Below, piece after piece: positions 43,514 through 52,414 of a stretch of 55,865 nucleotides of DNA. Location: the NCBI RefSeq assembly GCF_903866365.1, contig NZ_CAIPNF010000217.1, positions 1-55,865 on the forward strand, in the 5' to 3' direction. The position numbers and the translations under genes are program-made. This DNA is from an uncultured Thiocystis sp. GTDB lineage: Bacteria; Pseudomonadota; Gammaproteobacteria; Chromatiales; Chromatiaceae. Numbering within the stretch: position 1 is the stretch's first letter; each line of letters begins with the position of its first letter. The notes under the pieces were generated by a model, which was not told the DNA's origin, did not search any database, and was given only the letters and a program-made list of their open reading frames with translations.

Positions 43514-44140
43514 GTGCTTGAATTGATGATTGCCGGCGGTTGGCTGATGTGGCCGATTGCCGCCTGTTCCGTGATCGCCACCGCGATCGTGATCGAACGT
43601 GCCTGGACCCTGCGTCGTCGGCGCGTCATGCCAACGCATCTGATCACGCGGATCTGGCAGTTACACCGCGTCAACCAACTGACGGATGAGAGCATCGAGG
43701 CGATTCGGGAGGCGTCGCCGCTCGGGCGCATGCTCGCCGCCGGCCTGGTCAATCGTCATCACTCCCGCGAGGTGATGAAGGAAGCGATCGCCGATACCGG
43801 TCGTCATGTGGTCGCCGAACTGGAACGCTTTCTGAACACCCTGGGGACCATCGCGGCGATCGCGCCGTTGCTTGGACTGCTCGGCACCGTGTTTGGGATG
43901 ATCCAGATCTTCAGCGTGATTCAGAGCGCTGGCAACGGCAACGTCGGATTGCTCGCCGGCGGTATCTCGGTGGCTCTGCTCACGACCGCCGCCGGGCTGT
44001 GCGTGGCGATCCCCGCGCTGATGTTTCACCGCTACTTCGACGGTCGCGTGGATCAATTGGCGATCGAGATGGAAGAGCAGGCACTGCGTCTGGTCGAGGT
44101 CATCAAAGGCGAGCGCGAAGAGCAGGATGACCCGACATGA
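43514..44140 (+). CDS. exbB: ExbB/TolQ/MotA-type proton channel protein
   Basis: A 208-residue proton-channel protein. Three membrane helices are visible: LMIAGGWLMWPIAACSVIATAIVI (seen as WLMWPIAACSVIATAI), TLGTIAAIAPLLGLLGTVFGMIQ (seen as IAPLLGLLGTVFGM), and NVGLLAGGISVALLTTAAGLCVAIPALMF (seen as AGGISVALLTTAAGLCVAIPA). The last two are the ExbB signature. The GTG at 43514 is eight bases after GAGGAG and fits the conserved start; an ATG at 43526 is also possible. It overlaps exbD by four bases. With ExbD it likely forms a channel for an envelope function linked to lipopolysaccharide export. Confidence 0.9.
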   Translation: MLELMIAGGWLMWPIAACSVIATAIVIERAWTLRRRRVMPTHLITRIWQLHRVNQLTDESIEAIREASPLGRMLAAGLVNRHHSREVMKEAIADTGRHVVAELERFLNTLGTIAAIAPLLGLLGTVFGMIQIFSVIQSAGNGNVGLLAGGISVALLTTAAGLCVAIPALMFHRYFDGRVDQLAIEMEEQALRLVEVIKGEREEQDDPT

Positions 44141-44589
44141 ATCTGCGTCCGCGTCGCCGCCAATCGGTCGACATCAATATGGCACCGCTGATCGACGTGG
44201 TGTTTCTGCTGCTCATCTTTTTCATGGTCTCGACTACCTTCAAGGACGAGGCGCGGCTGCGCGTGCAGTTGCCCGAGGCACAGGGCGAGTCGAAACCAGA
44301 GGAAGCGCCCGAGATGCTCCGCATCGTCATCGACCGGGCGGGGCACTTTTATTTGAACGATCAGGCACTGGTCGACGAGAAGCCACTGACCCTTGTGCGG
44401 GCGCTAACCGGCGCGCTTCAGGAGCGCCAGCCGCGAGTTTTAAGCGAAGCTGAAACACCGTCGGTTTTGATCCAGGCGGATGCCAATACTCCGCATCAGG
44501 CCGTCATGACGGCCATGGATGCGGCCAGTCAGGCGGGGTTGGTCCGCATCGCTTTCGCCGCGACCCGGCCGGAAGGCGTGGCTCCATGA
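44137..44589 (+). CDS. exbD: ExbD/TolR-family biopolymer transport protein
   Basis: A 150-residue ExbD/TolR. One N-terminal membrane helix carries the channel Asp: NMAPLIDVVFLLLIFFMVSTTF. The periplasmic part, with LRIVIDRAGHFYLNDQALV and LIQADANTPHQAVMTAMDAASQAGLVRIAFAT-like ending (seen as IQADANTPHQAVM), is typical. It overlaps exbB by four bases at the start and msbA by four at the end (ATGA), so the three are translated together. Confidence 0.92.
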   Translation: MNLRPRRRQSVDINMAPLIDVVFLLLIFFMVSTTFKDEARLRVQLPEAQGESKPEEAPEMLRIVIDRAGHFYLNDQALVDEKPLTLVRALTGALQERQPRVLSEAETPSVLIQADANTPHQAVMTAMDAASQAGLVRIAFAATRPEGVAP

Positions 44590-46370
44590 GCAAGGAACCC
44601 GTGCTCACCAACGCCGACGCCCATCAGATCTATCGTCGCCTGCTGCATTACGTCAAGCCTTACTGGCGGATTTTTTCGCTCTCCATCGTCGGCATGCTGA
44701 TCTTCGCCGCCACCGAACCCTTGTTCGCGGCCATGATGAAACCCCTGATCGACGGCAGTTTCGTGGAGCGCAACGAGGACATGGTGCGCGCCATGCCGCT
44801 CTTTCTGGTCGGGCTCTTTGTGATCCGCGGCATCGCGGGGTTCATCAATACCTATTTCCTGAGCTGGGTTGGGCGGCGGGTGGTCGCGGATCTGCGTCAA
44901 CAGATGTTCGCGCATCTGCTGCGGGCGCCGACGCGATATTTCGACAACCACGGTTCCGGTCACATCCTGGCCAAGCTCACCTACAACGTGGAAAACGTCG
45001 CCAGCGCCGCGACCTCCGCGGTCACGACCATCGTGCGCGACGGCTTCACCGTCATCGGTCTGATGGGCTTCATGCTCTACATCAACGCCGCGCTCTCGGC
45101 GATCTTCCTGGTGATCGGTCCGGTCATGGCCGGCGCCGTCAAATACGCCACCAAGCGTTTCCGCCGCCACAGCCGGCGCATCCAGAATCGGGTCGGCGAC
45201 CTCACCCAGGTCGCGCAGGAGGCGATCGAGGCCCATCGGGTGGTCAAGGCGTTTGGCGGTCAGGCGCGCGAGGCGCGGCGGTTCAACCTCATCAACGAAA
45301 AGACCCGCTCGCTGCAGATGAAGATGATCGCGACCGAGGCGGCCAGCGTGCCGCTGGTGCAGTTGATCTCGGCCGCGGCGATCGGCGTGGTGGTGTATCT
45401 GTCCACCATGCAGGGACTCAAGGAAAACATCTCGGTCGGCACCTTCATGTCCTTCGTGGTCGCCATGGGGCTGCTGTTGCCGCCGGTGAAACGGCTGACC
45501 TCGGTCAACGCCAAATTGCAGCAGGGCATCATCGCCGCCGAGAGTCTGTTCGAGCTGCTGGATGCGGAAGAAGAGGCCGATCGGGGGACACGCACGCTCG
45601 ACCGGGCCGAGGGTCGGATCGACTATCGCGGCGTCAGCCATCTCTACGCGGACGACAAGCTGCCGGCGATCGAGGCGCTGGATCTGCTCGTGATGCCCGG
45701 CGAAAAGGTCGCGCTGGTGGGCCGCTCCGGGAGCGGCAAGAGCACCGTCGCGAGCCTGCTGCCGCGTTTCTATGACGCCACGGCGGGCGAGATTCTGATC
45801 GACGGCATCCCGATCCGCGAGCTGACCCTGGCCAGTCTGCGCGCCCAGATCTCGCTGGTGAGTCAGGACGTGGTGCTGTTCAACGATACGATCGCCAACA
45901 ACATCGCCTATGGTCGCGACGAACCGCCGACCCAGGACGAACTGGAGCGCGTGGCGCAGAGCGCCCATGCGTTGGAGTTCATCGAAACCTTGCCTCAGGG
46001 CTTCGACACCCTTGTCGGCGACCGCGGCGTGATGCTCTCGGGCGGCCAGCGTCAGCGGCTCGCGATCGCGCGGGCCATGCTCAAGGACGCGCCGATCCTC
46101 ATCCTCGACGAGGCTACCTCCGCGCTGGATACCGAGTCCGAGCGTCACATCCAGGCCGCGCTGGCCGAATTGATGGCGCGCCGCACCACGCTGATGATCG
46201 CCCATCGGCTGTCCACCATCGAGAACGCCGACCGGATTCTGGTGCTCCAGGACGGGCGGATCGTCGAGCAGGGGCGGCATGCCGAGCTGTTGGCGCTGGG
46301 CGGTTATTACGCCCGGCTGCATCGGCTACAGTTTCATGACGGAGGCGAACCTCCGGCGGCGCTGGTTTGA
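44586..46370 (+). CDS. msbA: Lipid A export ATP-binding/permease protein MsbA
   Basis: A 594-residue ABC half-transporter that flips lipid A core across the inner membrane. The membrane domain (about 20-325) has six predicted helices, with typical MsbA text such as PLFAAMMKPLIDGSFVER and LRQQMFAHLLRAPTRYFD. The ATPase domain has Walker A VGRSGSGKST, ABC signature LSGGQRQRLAIARA, Walker B LILDEATSALD and the His in MIAHRLS. Length fits MsbA. It is coupled to exbD. In related genomes lpxK follows; here an IS607 element lies 57 bases after the stop codon and lpxK is 7.2 kb away. Confidence 0.95.
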   Translation: MSKEPVLTNADAHQIYRRLLHYVKPYWRIFSLSIVGMLIFAATEPLFAAMMKPLIDGSFVERNEDMVRAMPLFLVGLFVIRGIAGFINTYFLSWVGRRVVADLRQQMFAHLLRAPTRYFDNHGSGHILAKLTYNVENVASAATSAVTTIVRDGFTVIGLMGFMLYINAALSAIFLVIGPVMAGAVKYATKRFRRHSRRIQNRVGDLTQVAQEAIEAHRVVKAFGGQAREARRFNLINEKTRSLQMKMIATEAASVPLVQLISAAAIGVVVYLSTMQGLKENISVGTFMSFVVAMGLLLPPVKRLTSVNAKLQQGIIAAESLFELLDAEEEADRGTRTLDRAEGRIDYRGVSHLYADDKLPAIEALDLLVMPGEKVALVGRSGSGKSTVASLLPRFYDATAGEILIDGIPIRELTLASLRAQISLVSQDVVLFNDTIANNIAYGRDEPPTQDELERVAQSAHALEFIETLPQGFDTLVGDRGVMLSGGQRQRLAIARAMLKDAPILILDEATSALDTESERHIQAALAELMARRTTLMIAHRLSTIENADRILVLQDGRIVEQGRHAELLALGGYYARLHRLQFHDGGEPPAALV

Positions 46371-46470
46371 CGTTAGATCGACCTCTTGAACGAGTTAAAA
46401 ACTCCGACCGCGGGCGAGGAGCAATCAACTGTTCCTTGATTATTTTCCATAATTATTTATCATTGCTCTT

Positions 46471-47100
46471 ATGAGCAAGATATACCGCATCAACGAATTT
46501 GCGAAACGGATCGGGAAAGCGCCCTCGACGATCCGGCGCTGGGAGCGCGAGGGCAAGCTCGTGGCCAAGCGTCATCCGTCCGGGCATCGCTACTTCGACG
46601 AAGCGGACGTGCGCCTGCTCACAGGCGGCGCCCCGGAGCGGCGCGCGGTGGTGGTGTACTGCCGCGTGTCGAGTGCCGGGCAGAAAGACGATCTGGCCTC
46701 GCAGGTGAAGGCGATGGAGACCTACTGCCTGGGCGCGGGGATCGCGGTCGACGAGTGGATACAGGAAATCGGCGGCGGGATGAACTTCAAGCGCAAACGG
46801 TTTCTCGCCCTGGTCGAGCAGATCGAACGCGGCGAGCTTCGCCAACTCTTCATTGCTCACAAGGACCGGCTCATGCGTTTTGGATTTGACCTGTTCGAGC
46901 ATATCGCCCGACACAACGGCTGCGAGGTGGTGGTGGTGAATCAGGAATCGCTCTCGCCCCAGCAGGAAATGGTTGAGGATTTGTTGGCCATCGTGCACAC
47001 CTTTTCCTGCCGCCTGTACGGTCTGCGTAAATACAAGCACGACATCAAGGCCGATTTTCCGGAATGCTCCGCCATCCAACCCAAGGCGCTTTGCGAATGA
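46471..47100 (+). CDS. tnpA: IS607-type serine recombinase (TnpA)
   Basis: A 209-residue IS607 transposase. The N-terminal MerR-like helix-turn-helix has RINEFAKRIGKAPSTIRRWEREGKL and RHPSGHRYFDEADV (seen as IGKAPSTIRRWEREGKL and SGHRYFDEAD). The serine recombinase core has YCRVSSAGQKDDLASQ with likely catalytic Ser67, then FIAHKDRLMRFGFDLFE. The C-terminus (LLAIVHTFSCRLYGLRKYK) fits. Its stop overlaps the tnpB start by four bases (ATGA). All parts look intact, so transposition may still occur. Confidence 0.92.
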   Translation: MSKIYRINEFAKRIGKAPSTIRRWEREGKLVAKRHPSGHRYFDEADVRLLTGGAPERRAVVVYCRVSSAGQKDDLASQVKAMETYCLGAGIAVDEWIQEIGGGMNFKRKRFLALVEQIERGELRQLFIAHKDRLMRFGFDLFEHIARHNGCEVVVVNQESLSPQQEMVEDLLAIVHTFSCRLYGLRKYKHDIKADFPECSAIQPKALCE

Positions 47101-48485
47101 AGGTGACGCGCACCCTGCGCGCCGATGTTCCGCCTGAACTCACGCCAATCTGTCAGGCGATGGGCGATCTGCGCGGGGACATCTGGCGGCGCTATGGCGC
47201 GCTCGGCAATGTCGGGCGCTCTGCCCTGGACATTCGCAAGGACATCATCGAGCGGAATCTGTACGGCAGGCTGTCAGTGGACGGGACCATTCGCAACGAG
47301 ACCACGAAGGATGTGGTCAATGACATTCTGACCTACAAAGCCGCCGCCAAGCTCAAGGTCCGGCAGGCCATCGCCGCTCACACGACCGATCAAGTCGAGC
47401 GCAAACGACTCTATACCGCGCTCAAGAACGACCGCTGGCTGGACGATCCCTTTTTGCATCGGCAAATGCGCAAGCACTTCCGGCATGGCGTTAGCCACAC
47501 GGCCAATCAATTCATCGTGCGCTCCGACAAACAGTCGTCGTCCGTTGTGGACGGGCGGTTGGTCATCACGATTCGGATCGCCAAACAGGTCGGCGGCGAC
47601 ATCCGTCTGATCACGACCAGCAACGGAAAACACGTCAATCTCACCGGCTGCAATCTGCGCATTTGCGTGAAGGACGGCTTTACCGAGATCCACTCTGCCA
47701 CCGAGAAGGCCACCGGGCGTCCGCACGGCGAACAGGCACTTGGGATCGATAAGGGCTACACCGAGGCGTTTACGGATTCGGATGGCGAGGCGCATGGCGT
47801 AACCTTCGGAGCCGTTCTGACCGATTACAGCGATGCCGCTGCCCAGACTGGACGGTCGCGCAATCAACTGCATGCGCTGGAGAAGAAGCATCGCACGGCA
47901 GGTCGAATCGCCAAAGCGGACCGGATTTGTCGTTGCAACCTGGGACGCAAAAAGATCGATGCGCGCCGGGCGCGCGCGAAAAAACGTTTACGCACGATTG
48001 CTTATCAGTCCGCGCATTCCATCGTGGATAAGGCGGCGCTGGTGGTCTCCGAAGATTTAACGTCGCCGATTGCCAGCAAAGTGCAATGGAAGCGATACAA
48101 CCGTCGGATGAGTGGATGGGCGAAAGGCGCATTAGCCGATGCCATCGACTCCGTTTGTGAGCAGCGTGGTGCCAAGCATCTCTTGGTTAATTCTTCCTAT
48201 ACGTCGCAAATGGACTCGTCGACCGGCTTGCTGCAAGGCAAGCGGGTAGGCGACAAGTTTTACCGGATCACCGGGGACGTTCTTCAGGCGGACCACAACG
48301 CGGCTTTGAATGTGCTGGCACGCCTCGCCGATCCCGAGATTACGCGGTTTACCCCGTATCGGGACGTCAAGCGGTTGCTGTTGGCACGTTCTCCGGCGCC
48401 ACTGAGCGTCAAGAGGCTTGAGTGGGGCGATCCGTCGCGTCCACCAAGTGCGGATAAGTCCATTGAGCAAGTTTGCTCAAGATAA
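47097..48485 (+). CDS. tnpB: TnpB-family RNA-guided nuclease, no zinc-ribbon cysteines
   Basis: A 462-residue TnpB. The RuvC triad is present: Asp218 in ALGIDKGYTEAF, Glu319 in VVSEDLTSP and Asp399 in QADHNAALNVLA. The zinc ribbon normally found between the second and third motifs is missing: after SSYTSQM the residues are DSSTGLLQGKRVGDKFYRIT, where CxxC pairs are expected. No cysteine occurs there. TnpB cleaves DNA guided by an RNA from the element's right end. The ATG at 47097 overlaps tnpA's stop. The 3' end contains a perfect eight-base inverted repeat. Activity without the ribbon is not shown for this subgroup as far as I know. Confidence 0.88.
   Translation: MKVTRTLRADVPPELTPICQAMGDLRGDIWRRYGALGNVGRSALDIRKDIIERNLYGRLSVDGTIRNETTKDVVNDILTYKAAAKLKVRQAIAAHTTDQVERKRLYTALKNDRWLDDPFLHRQMRKHFRHGVSHTANQFIVRSDKQSSSVVDGRLVITIRIAKQVGGDIRLITTSNGKHVNLTGCNLRICVKDGFTEIHSATEKATGRPHGEQALGIDKGYTEAFTDSDGEAHGVTFGAVLTDYSDAAAQTGRSRNQLHALEKKHRTAGRIAKADRICRCNLGRKKIDARRARAKKRLRTIAYQSAHSIVDKAALVVSEDLTSPIASKVQWKRYNRRMSGWAKGALADAIDSVCEQRGAKHLLVNSSYTSQMDSSTGLLQGKRVGDKFYRITGDVLQADHNAALNVLARLADPEITRFTPYRDVKRLLLARSPAPLSVKRLEWGDPSRPPSADKSIEQVCSR
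48464..48481 (+). repeat. Perfect hairpin at the tnpB 3' end
   Basis: TTGAGCAA and TTGCTCAA form an eight-base inverted repeat with a GT loop, inside the last codons of tnpB. It is a candidate structural element of the guide RNA scaffold or of the transposon end. The same TGAGCAA block lies at the start of tnpA. Confidence 0.6.
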
Positions 48486-48559
48486 ATAAATGGAACAGTT
48501 TCCTGATCTGTTTGTAGAGAATCATTGATTGATTATTGACGCGTACCAGAGGAGGAACC

Positions 48560-50575
48560 ATGGACATGCCGAGGAAAATGAAGCTTGGTACAAAACTCAG
48601 TCTCGGGTTCGGGCTGCTGCTATTCATCACCTTTTTACTTGGCCTCGTCGCCATCCTGAGCATGGAGCGCATCAAGAGCGAAAGCCGCTTATTGGCCGAT
48701 GAGCATATTCCGGACTGGGATCTGGCTGACGAGATCCAGAAACTCCAGTTCCTGACCGGCTACCATCTCACGGCCTTCAGTTTTAATTATAGCGATGCCT
48801 GGTTGCGGGACGGTCGCGCCGCGCTCGCTGAATTGAGCGCCCGGTTGGAGCGCGGTGTCCAGGACGCATCCGAGACGAACCGCCACACGAGCCTGCTCCC
48901 GGTACTGCAAGACATGCAAGGGGAGGTGCAACGCTACCGCGAAAGCGTCGACCGCGCAGAGCAGAATGTCAAACGGGTGCTGGCGGCACACAAGCAAATC
49001 GAAACGCAGGGAAATCTGTTCGAGGAGGCCATCGTCGCCTATCGGCAGACTCAGTATGAGGCGATGTCCCAGCAGATTCAGGCGCGAGACACGCCCGAGG
49101 AGCTTGAGATCAGGCAGGATCGGATCCGCGCGGCGACGCGGATTCTTGATCTGTCACATCAGATATTGATCGGAACCTGGAGTGCGATCGCGGCGCGTGA
49201 CGATGCGGCAATCGAGAGCGCCGCCGAGAATGCGGAGCGCCTCCTGGCCTGGATCGACGAGCTGATCGGTGTCACGCGCCAGCCAGTCAATCTTGAGCGT
49301 CTGGCCATCGTCCGGCGGGCGGTTCTGGATTACCGCGCCTCGGTCGACGAACTGCTCGGGGCCGAGCGGGAGGGGGCGGCGACCCGCGCGGAACGAATCA
49401 AGATCTATGAGACGGTGCTCGCCCATGCGAATGATTTTATCCAGGAGACCAAACAGGCGACGCTCACTGGCGCGGGCGTCACGCTGGAAGGGATCGCATT
49501 CGCGAGGCGCGTACTGATCGGCGGCCTGTTGATCGCGCTCCTGGCGGGCATTGGCGTCGCGCTTCTGATTACCCGGGGCACGCTTCGCCAACTGGGCGGC
49601 GAGCCGGCATTGGCCGTCTCCATCGTCCAGCGTGTCGCCACGGGGGATTTCAGTCTGGATATCCCGCTACGTCCCGGGGACTCCGACAGTTTGCTCGCCG
49701 CCTTTTCAGTCATGTTGAGCGGTCTGCGAACCCTGATGCACAGGATCGCCGCGGCGTCCTCGCAGGTCGCCGCGGCGGCGGAGCAACTCTCGGCCACCAC
49801 CGAGGAGACCCGCGCTCAGGTCAGGCGGCAACAATCCGAAACCGATCAGGTGGCGACCGCCATGAACGAAATGACCGCGACCGTCGAGGAGGTCGCGCGT
49901 CACGCGGCGAGCGCGGCCAGCGCGGCGCGCGAGACCGACCGGGCCGCAAACGCCGGCGGTCAGGTGGTTGGCGAGACCATTGAGGCTATCGATGTCCTGG
50001 CCCAGGACATCGAATATGCCGGCCAGGTCATCGCTCGATTGTCCGAGGACAGCCAGGAAATCGGGGCCGTGCTCGACGTCATTCGGGGCGTTGCGGAGCA
50101 GACCAATCTGCTGGCGCTGAACGCCGCGATCGAGGCCGCGCGTGCTGGGGAACAGGGGCGGGGTTTCGCCGTGGTGGCGGCGGAAGTGCGAACCTTGGCC
50201 AGTCGCACGCAGGCGTCGATCCAGGATATCCACGAAAAGATCGAGCGCGTGCAAGGCGGCTCGGCGAGCGCCGTGCAGGCCATGGAAAAGGGGCGTGAGA
50301 AGGCTGGGCGAGGTGTGGAAAAGGCGCGGCTGACCAGCGATTCCCTGCGAGCCATCACGCGCTCGGTCACGGCGATCAATGACATGAACACCCAGATCGC
50401 CAGCGCCGCCGAGGAGCAGTCCGCCGTGGCCGAGGAAATCAATCGGAATCTGCAGGCGATCGCCGAAGTCGTCGGGCAAACGGCGGATGGTTCCAATCAG
50501 ATTGCCGCCGCCAGCGAGGAGTTGGCACGCCTGGCCGCCGTGCTAAGGGAAAACGTCGGGCAATTCAGGCTCTGA
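48560..50575 (+). CDS. Methyl-accepting chemotaxis protein
   Basis: A 671-residue receptor. First membrane helix at about 12-33 ([21 protein letters not shown]), a helical periplasmic sensor to about 310, second helix about 312-335 ([23 protein letters not shown]), HAMP ([23 protein letters not shown]), and a signalling domain with [15 protein letters not shown], tip [19 protein letters not shown] and [17 protein letters not shown]. The C-terminus ([12 protein letters not shown]) lacks a pentapeptide tether. Start at ATG 48560 has AGGAGGAA eight bases upstream. The IS607 right end is about 60 bases before the start. No chemotaxis partner gene is adjacent. Confidence 0.93.
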   Translation: MDMPRKMKLGTKLSLGFGLLLFITFLLGLVAILSMERIKSESRLLADEHIPDWDLADEIQKLQFLTGYHLTAFSFNYSDAWLRDGRAALAELSARLERGVQDASETNRHTSLLPVLQDMQGEVQRYRESVDRAEQNVKRVLAAHKQIETQGNLFEEAIVAYRQTQYEAMSQQIQARDTPEELEIRQDRIRAATRILDLSHQILIGTWSAIAARDDAAIESAAENAERLLAWIDELIGVTRQPVNLERLAIVRRAVLDYRASVDELLGAEREGAATRAERIKIYETVLAHANDFIQETKQATLTGAGVTLEGIAFARRVLIGGLLIALLAGIGVALLITRGTLRQLGGEPALAVSIVQRVATGDFSLDIPLRPGDSDSLLAAFSVMLSGLRTLMHRIAAASSQVAAAAEQLSATTEETRAQVRRQQSETDQVATAMNEMTATVEEVARHAASAASAARETDRAANAGGQVVGETIEAIDVLAQDIEYAGQVIARLSEDSQEIGAVLDVIRGVAEQTNLLALNAAIEAARAGEQGRGFAVVAAEVRTLASRTQASIQDIHEKIERVQGGSASAVQAMEKGREKAGRGVEKARLTSDSLRAITRSVTAINDMNTQIASAAEEQSAVAEEINRNLQAIAEVVGQTADGSNQIAAASEELARLAAVLRENVGQFRL

Positions 50576-50685
50576 GAGACGGCGCATGGCTGCTTCCCGC
50601 GCGCCTCTCGCCGATGCGTGCAGGCCCGGCTTGGGCGGCCGAGGTTTCCACGCGCGGCGGGACGATCTGGATCACCCGCCAGCGG

Positions 50686-52239
50686 TCAGCCGTCGGTTCG
50701 GCAACGAACACCCTTCCGGTCGATCCCGAGCTTGCGCATGCGCCCGCGTAAGGTGTCCGGATGGATGCCGAGCAGGCGAGCCGCGCCGAATGGACCTTCG
50801 ATCCGTCCCAGTGTGTGGGCGATGGCCTTCTCAATGTGGCGTCGGTTCATCGCATCGAGTGGCTCGATCGTCGCGGAGGCGGATGCGGATGCGGGCGGAA
50901 GGTCGAGGGCGGGCGCTGGAGTCACCGGACTGGCGCCCAGTGCGCGCGCGATCTCCAGGCGGTGACCGCCGCCGAGGATGGCGGCGCGCTCGATCACGGC
51001 GGCGAGTTCGCGAACAGTGCCTGGCCAGGGGTAGTCGATGAGGCGGTCCAGGTCTTCGGGCGTGGGCAGGCGGGGTGTCAGGCCGAGGCGTTCGGCCGCG
51101 CGCAGCGCGAAGTGGCTCGCCATGGCCGGAATGTCCCGCGGTCGCTCGCGCAGTGCCGGCAACCGGATGGGAAACACGTTGATCCGGTACCAAAGATCCT
51201 CGCGGAACCGACCATCGCCCGCCATGGCCTGTAGGTCGCGATGGGTCGCCGCGATCACGCGGACGTCCACATGCAATTCCTGTTGTCCGCCGACCCGTTC
51301 GAAGGTTCCGTCCTGGAGGATACGCAACAATCGCACCTGCGCCGCGGGGGTCAACTCGCCGATTTCGTCGAGAAAGAGGGTTCCGCCGTCGGCGCGTTCG
51401 AACCAGCCCAGGCGCCGCCCCGTGGCGCCGGTGAAGCTGCCTCGCTCGTGACCGAACAGCTCGGAGTCAACCAACTCGGCCGGGATCGCGCCGCAATTGA
51501 CGCGCAGAAATGGACCCTTGGGACGATCCGAGCCGGCATGCACGGCCCTCGCCACGACCTCCTTGCCAGAACCGGTCTCGCCCAGGATCAACACCGGCGC
51601 CTTGGATCGGGCGACCAGCTCAACACCTCGCATGACCTCCTTCAGCCCCGACCCCGCGCCGATCAGGGTGTCCGTGATGTCCTGGCGACCCAGCCGCGTC
51701 AGCAGCGAGCGTCGATCGGCCTCCGCCGCCTCGCGCAGCGAGGTCAGCTCACGCCACTGTTGGTCGTTGCGCAGGCTCACCGCGATGGGCTCACGCAGCG
51801 CGCGCATCAGCGGTTCATGATCGAGGGTGAAGGTTCCGACGGGTTGGGCGCCGAGAATCAGCGCGCCGAGTGGCTCCCCATCGCTGACAAGGCCGATCGC
51901 GAGCGTCTCTCCCGTCCAGTTGGGCGGCAGCAATCCGGGCGCTTCAGCGCTGACGTCCAGGGCCGCGCCACGGATGGTTTGACCGGTGAGACACCAGCGT
52001 AGCAAGGAGTCGATCCCCGCGCCCGAGACCGGCGGGGGCTCGGGCGCGAGGAGCGGCCAGCCGACTCTCGCCGCCGCGTGGAAACAGGCGCGATCGGCAT
52101 CCAGTTGCAGGATCAGCAGGCGATCGAAGGGGATGCGTCGGTGAATGACCTCGGCAATCTCGGCCACCGCCTCGTCAATGCGGTGACGAGTGGCGCATTG
52201 GCGCCAGATCTCTAGGAGGACGGGGATAAAATGTTCCAT
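50686..52239 (-). CDS. Sigma-54-dependent activator, GAF-AAA+-HTH (NorR-like)
   Basis: A 517-residue enhancer-binding protein. Residues 1-165 are a GAF-like sensor (IPFDRLLILQLDADRACF), 190-425 the AAA+ domain with Walker A GETGSGKE, GSFTGA loop at 267-272 (usual form GAFTGA), Walker B GGTLFLDEIGEL and FREDLWYRINVFPI. A Fis-type HTH ends it (FGAARLLGIHPDTLRGRMRKLGI). The layout is like NorR and FhlA. The sensed signal is not clear. It is divergent from the TauE-like permease, and a sigma-54-like promoter with upstream repeats lies between them, so it probably controls that gene. Confidence 0.92.
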   Translation of the reverse strand: MEHFIPVLLEIWRQCATRHRIDEAVAEIAEVIHRRIPFDRLLILQLDADRACFHAAARVGWPLLAPEPPPVSGAGIDSLLRWCLTGQTIRGAALDVSAEAPGLLPPNWTGETLAIGLVSDGEPLGALILGAQPVGTFTLDHEPLMRALREPIAVSLRNDQQWRELTSLREAAEADRRSLLTRLGRQDITDTLIGAGSGLKEVMRGVELVARSKAPVLILGETGSGKEVVARAVHAGSDRPKGPFLRVNCGAIPAELVDSELFGHERGSFTGATGRRLGWFERADGGTLFLDEIGELTPAAQVRLLRILQDGTFERVGGQQELHVDVRVIAATHRDLQAMAGDGRFREDLWYRINVFPIRLPALRERPRDIPAMASHFALRAAERLGLTPRLPTPEDLDRLIDYPWPGTVRELAAVIERAAILGGGHRLEIARALGASPVTPAPALDLPPASASASATIEPLDAMNRRHIEKAIAHTLGRIEGPFGAARLLGIHPDTLRGRMRKLGIDRKGVRCRTDG

Positions 52240-52255
52240 GGCTGTCGGTCGGAAA

Positions 52256-52286
52256 CGGTATTTCCGTTAAATATACCGATATTTCC
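52256..52286 (+). promoter_or_regulatory. Repeat-rich operator candidate for the sigma-54 activator
   Basis: CGGTATTTCC (52256-52265) and CGATATTTCC (52277-52286) are direct repeats 21 bases apart, about two helix turns. In the same stretch CGGTAT and ATACCG form a perfect inverted repeat (52256-52278). The array lies about 70-100 bases upstream of the sigma-54-like promoter, a usual enhancer distance, and next to the activator's own start. Confidence 0.6.
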
Positions 52287-52353
52287 CTGATATACAAAAC
52301 AGTCAGCGACGGCAAGACGGATCGACGCCTTGGCAACTCGACCAAGAGCATGC

Positions 52354-52369
52354 TGGTACGGGTTATGCT
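52354..52369 (+). promoter_or_regulatory. Sigma-54-type promoter candidate for tauE-like gene
   Basis: TGGTACGGGTTATGCT matches the -24/-12 consensus TGGCACG-N4-TTGCW except at two positions, with GG and GC at the required ten-base spacing. The start codon of the permease is 46 bases downstream. The activator of the divergent gene is of the sigma-54 class, which supports the call. Confidence 0.6.
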
Positions 52370-52414
52370 GAAGCTCTGGCAGTGCCGATCCATCTTCATT
52401 GTCAGGAGTTAACC

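Larger units (their letters stand above)
46427..48500 (+). mobile_element. IS607-type insertion sequence (tnpA-tnpB)
   Basis: A 2.07-kb element with a serine recombinase and TnpB. Both ends carry the same three short blocks, inverted: AACTGTTCC at 46427-46435 and GGAACAGTT at 48492-48500; TTATTTATC before tnpA and GATAAATAA at 48481-48489; TGAGCAA at the tnpA start and TTGCTCA near the tnpB end. Left to right the blocks match right to left. Exact ends are set here by the outer blocks and could differ by tens of bases; a direct TTGATTATT also occurs inside the left end (46436) and outside the right (48529). Confidence 0.75.

Noticed and set aside
46436-48537. TTGATTATT at 46436 and 48529 as a target-site duplication
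   Set aside because: IS607 elements do not make nine-base duplications, and the left copy lies inside the outer inverted block, so the match is probably chance in AT-rich flanks.
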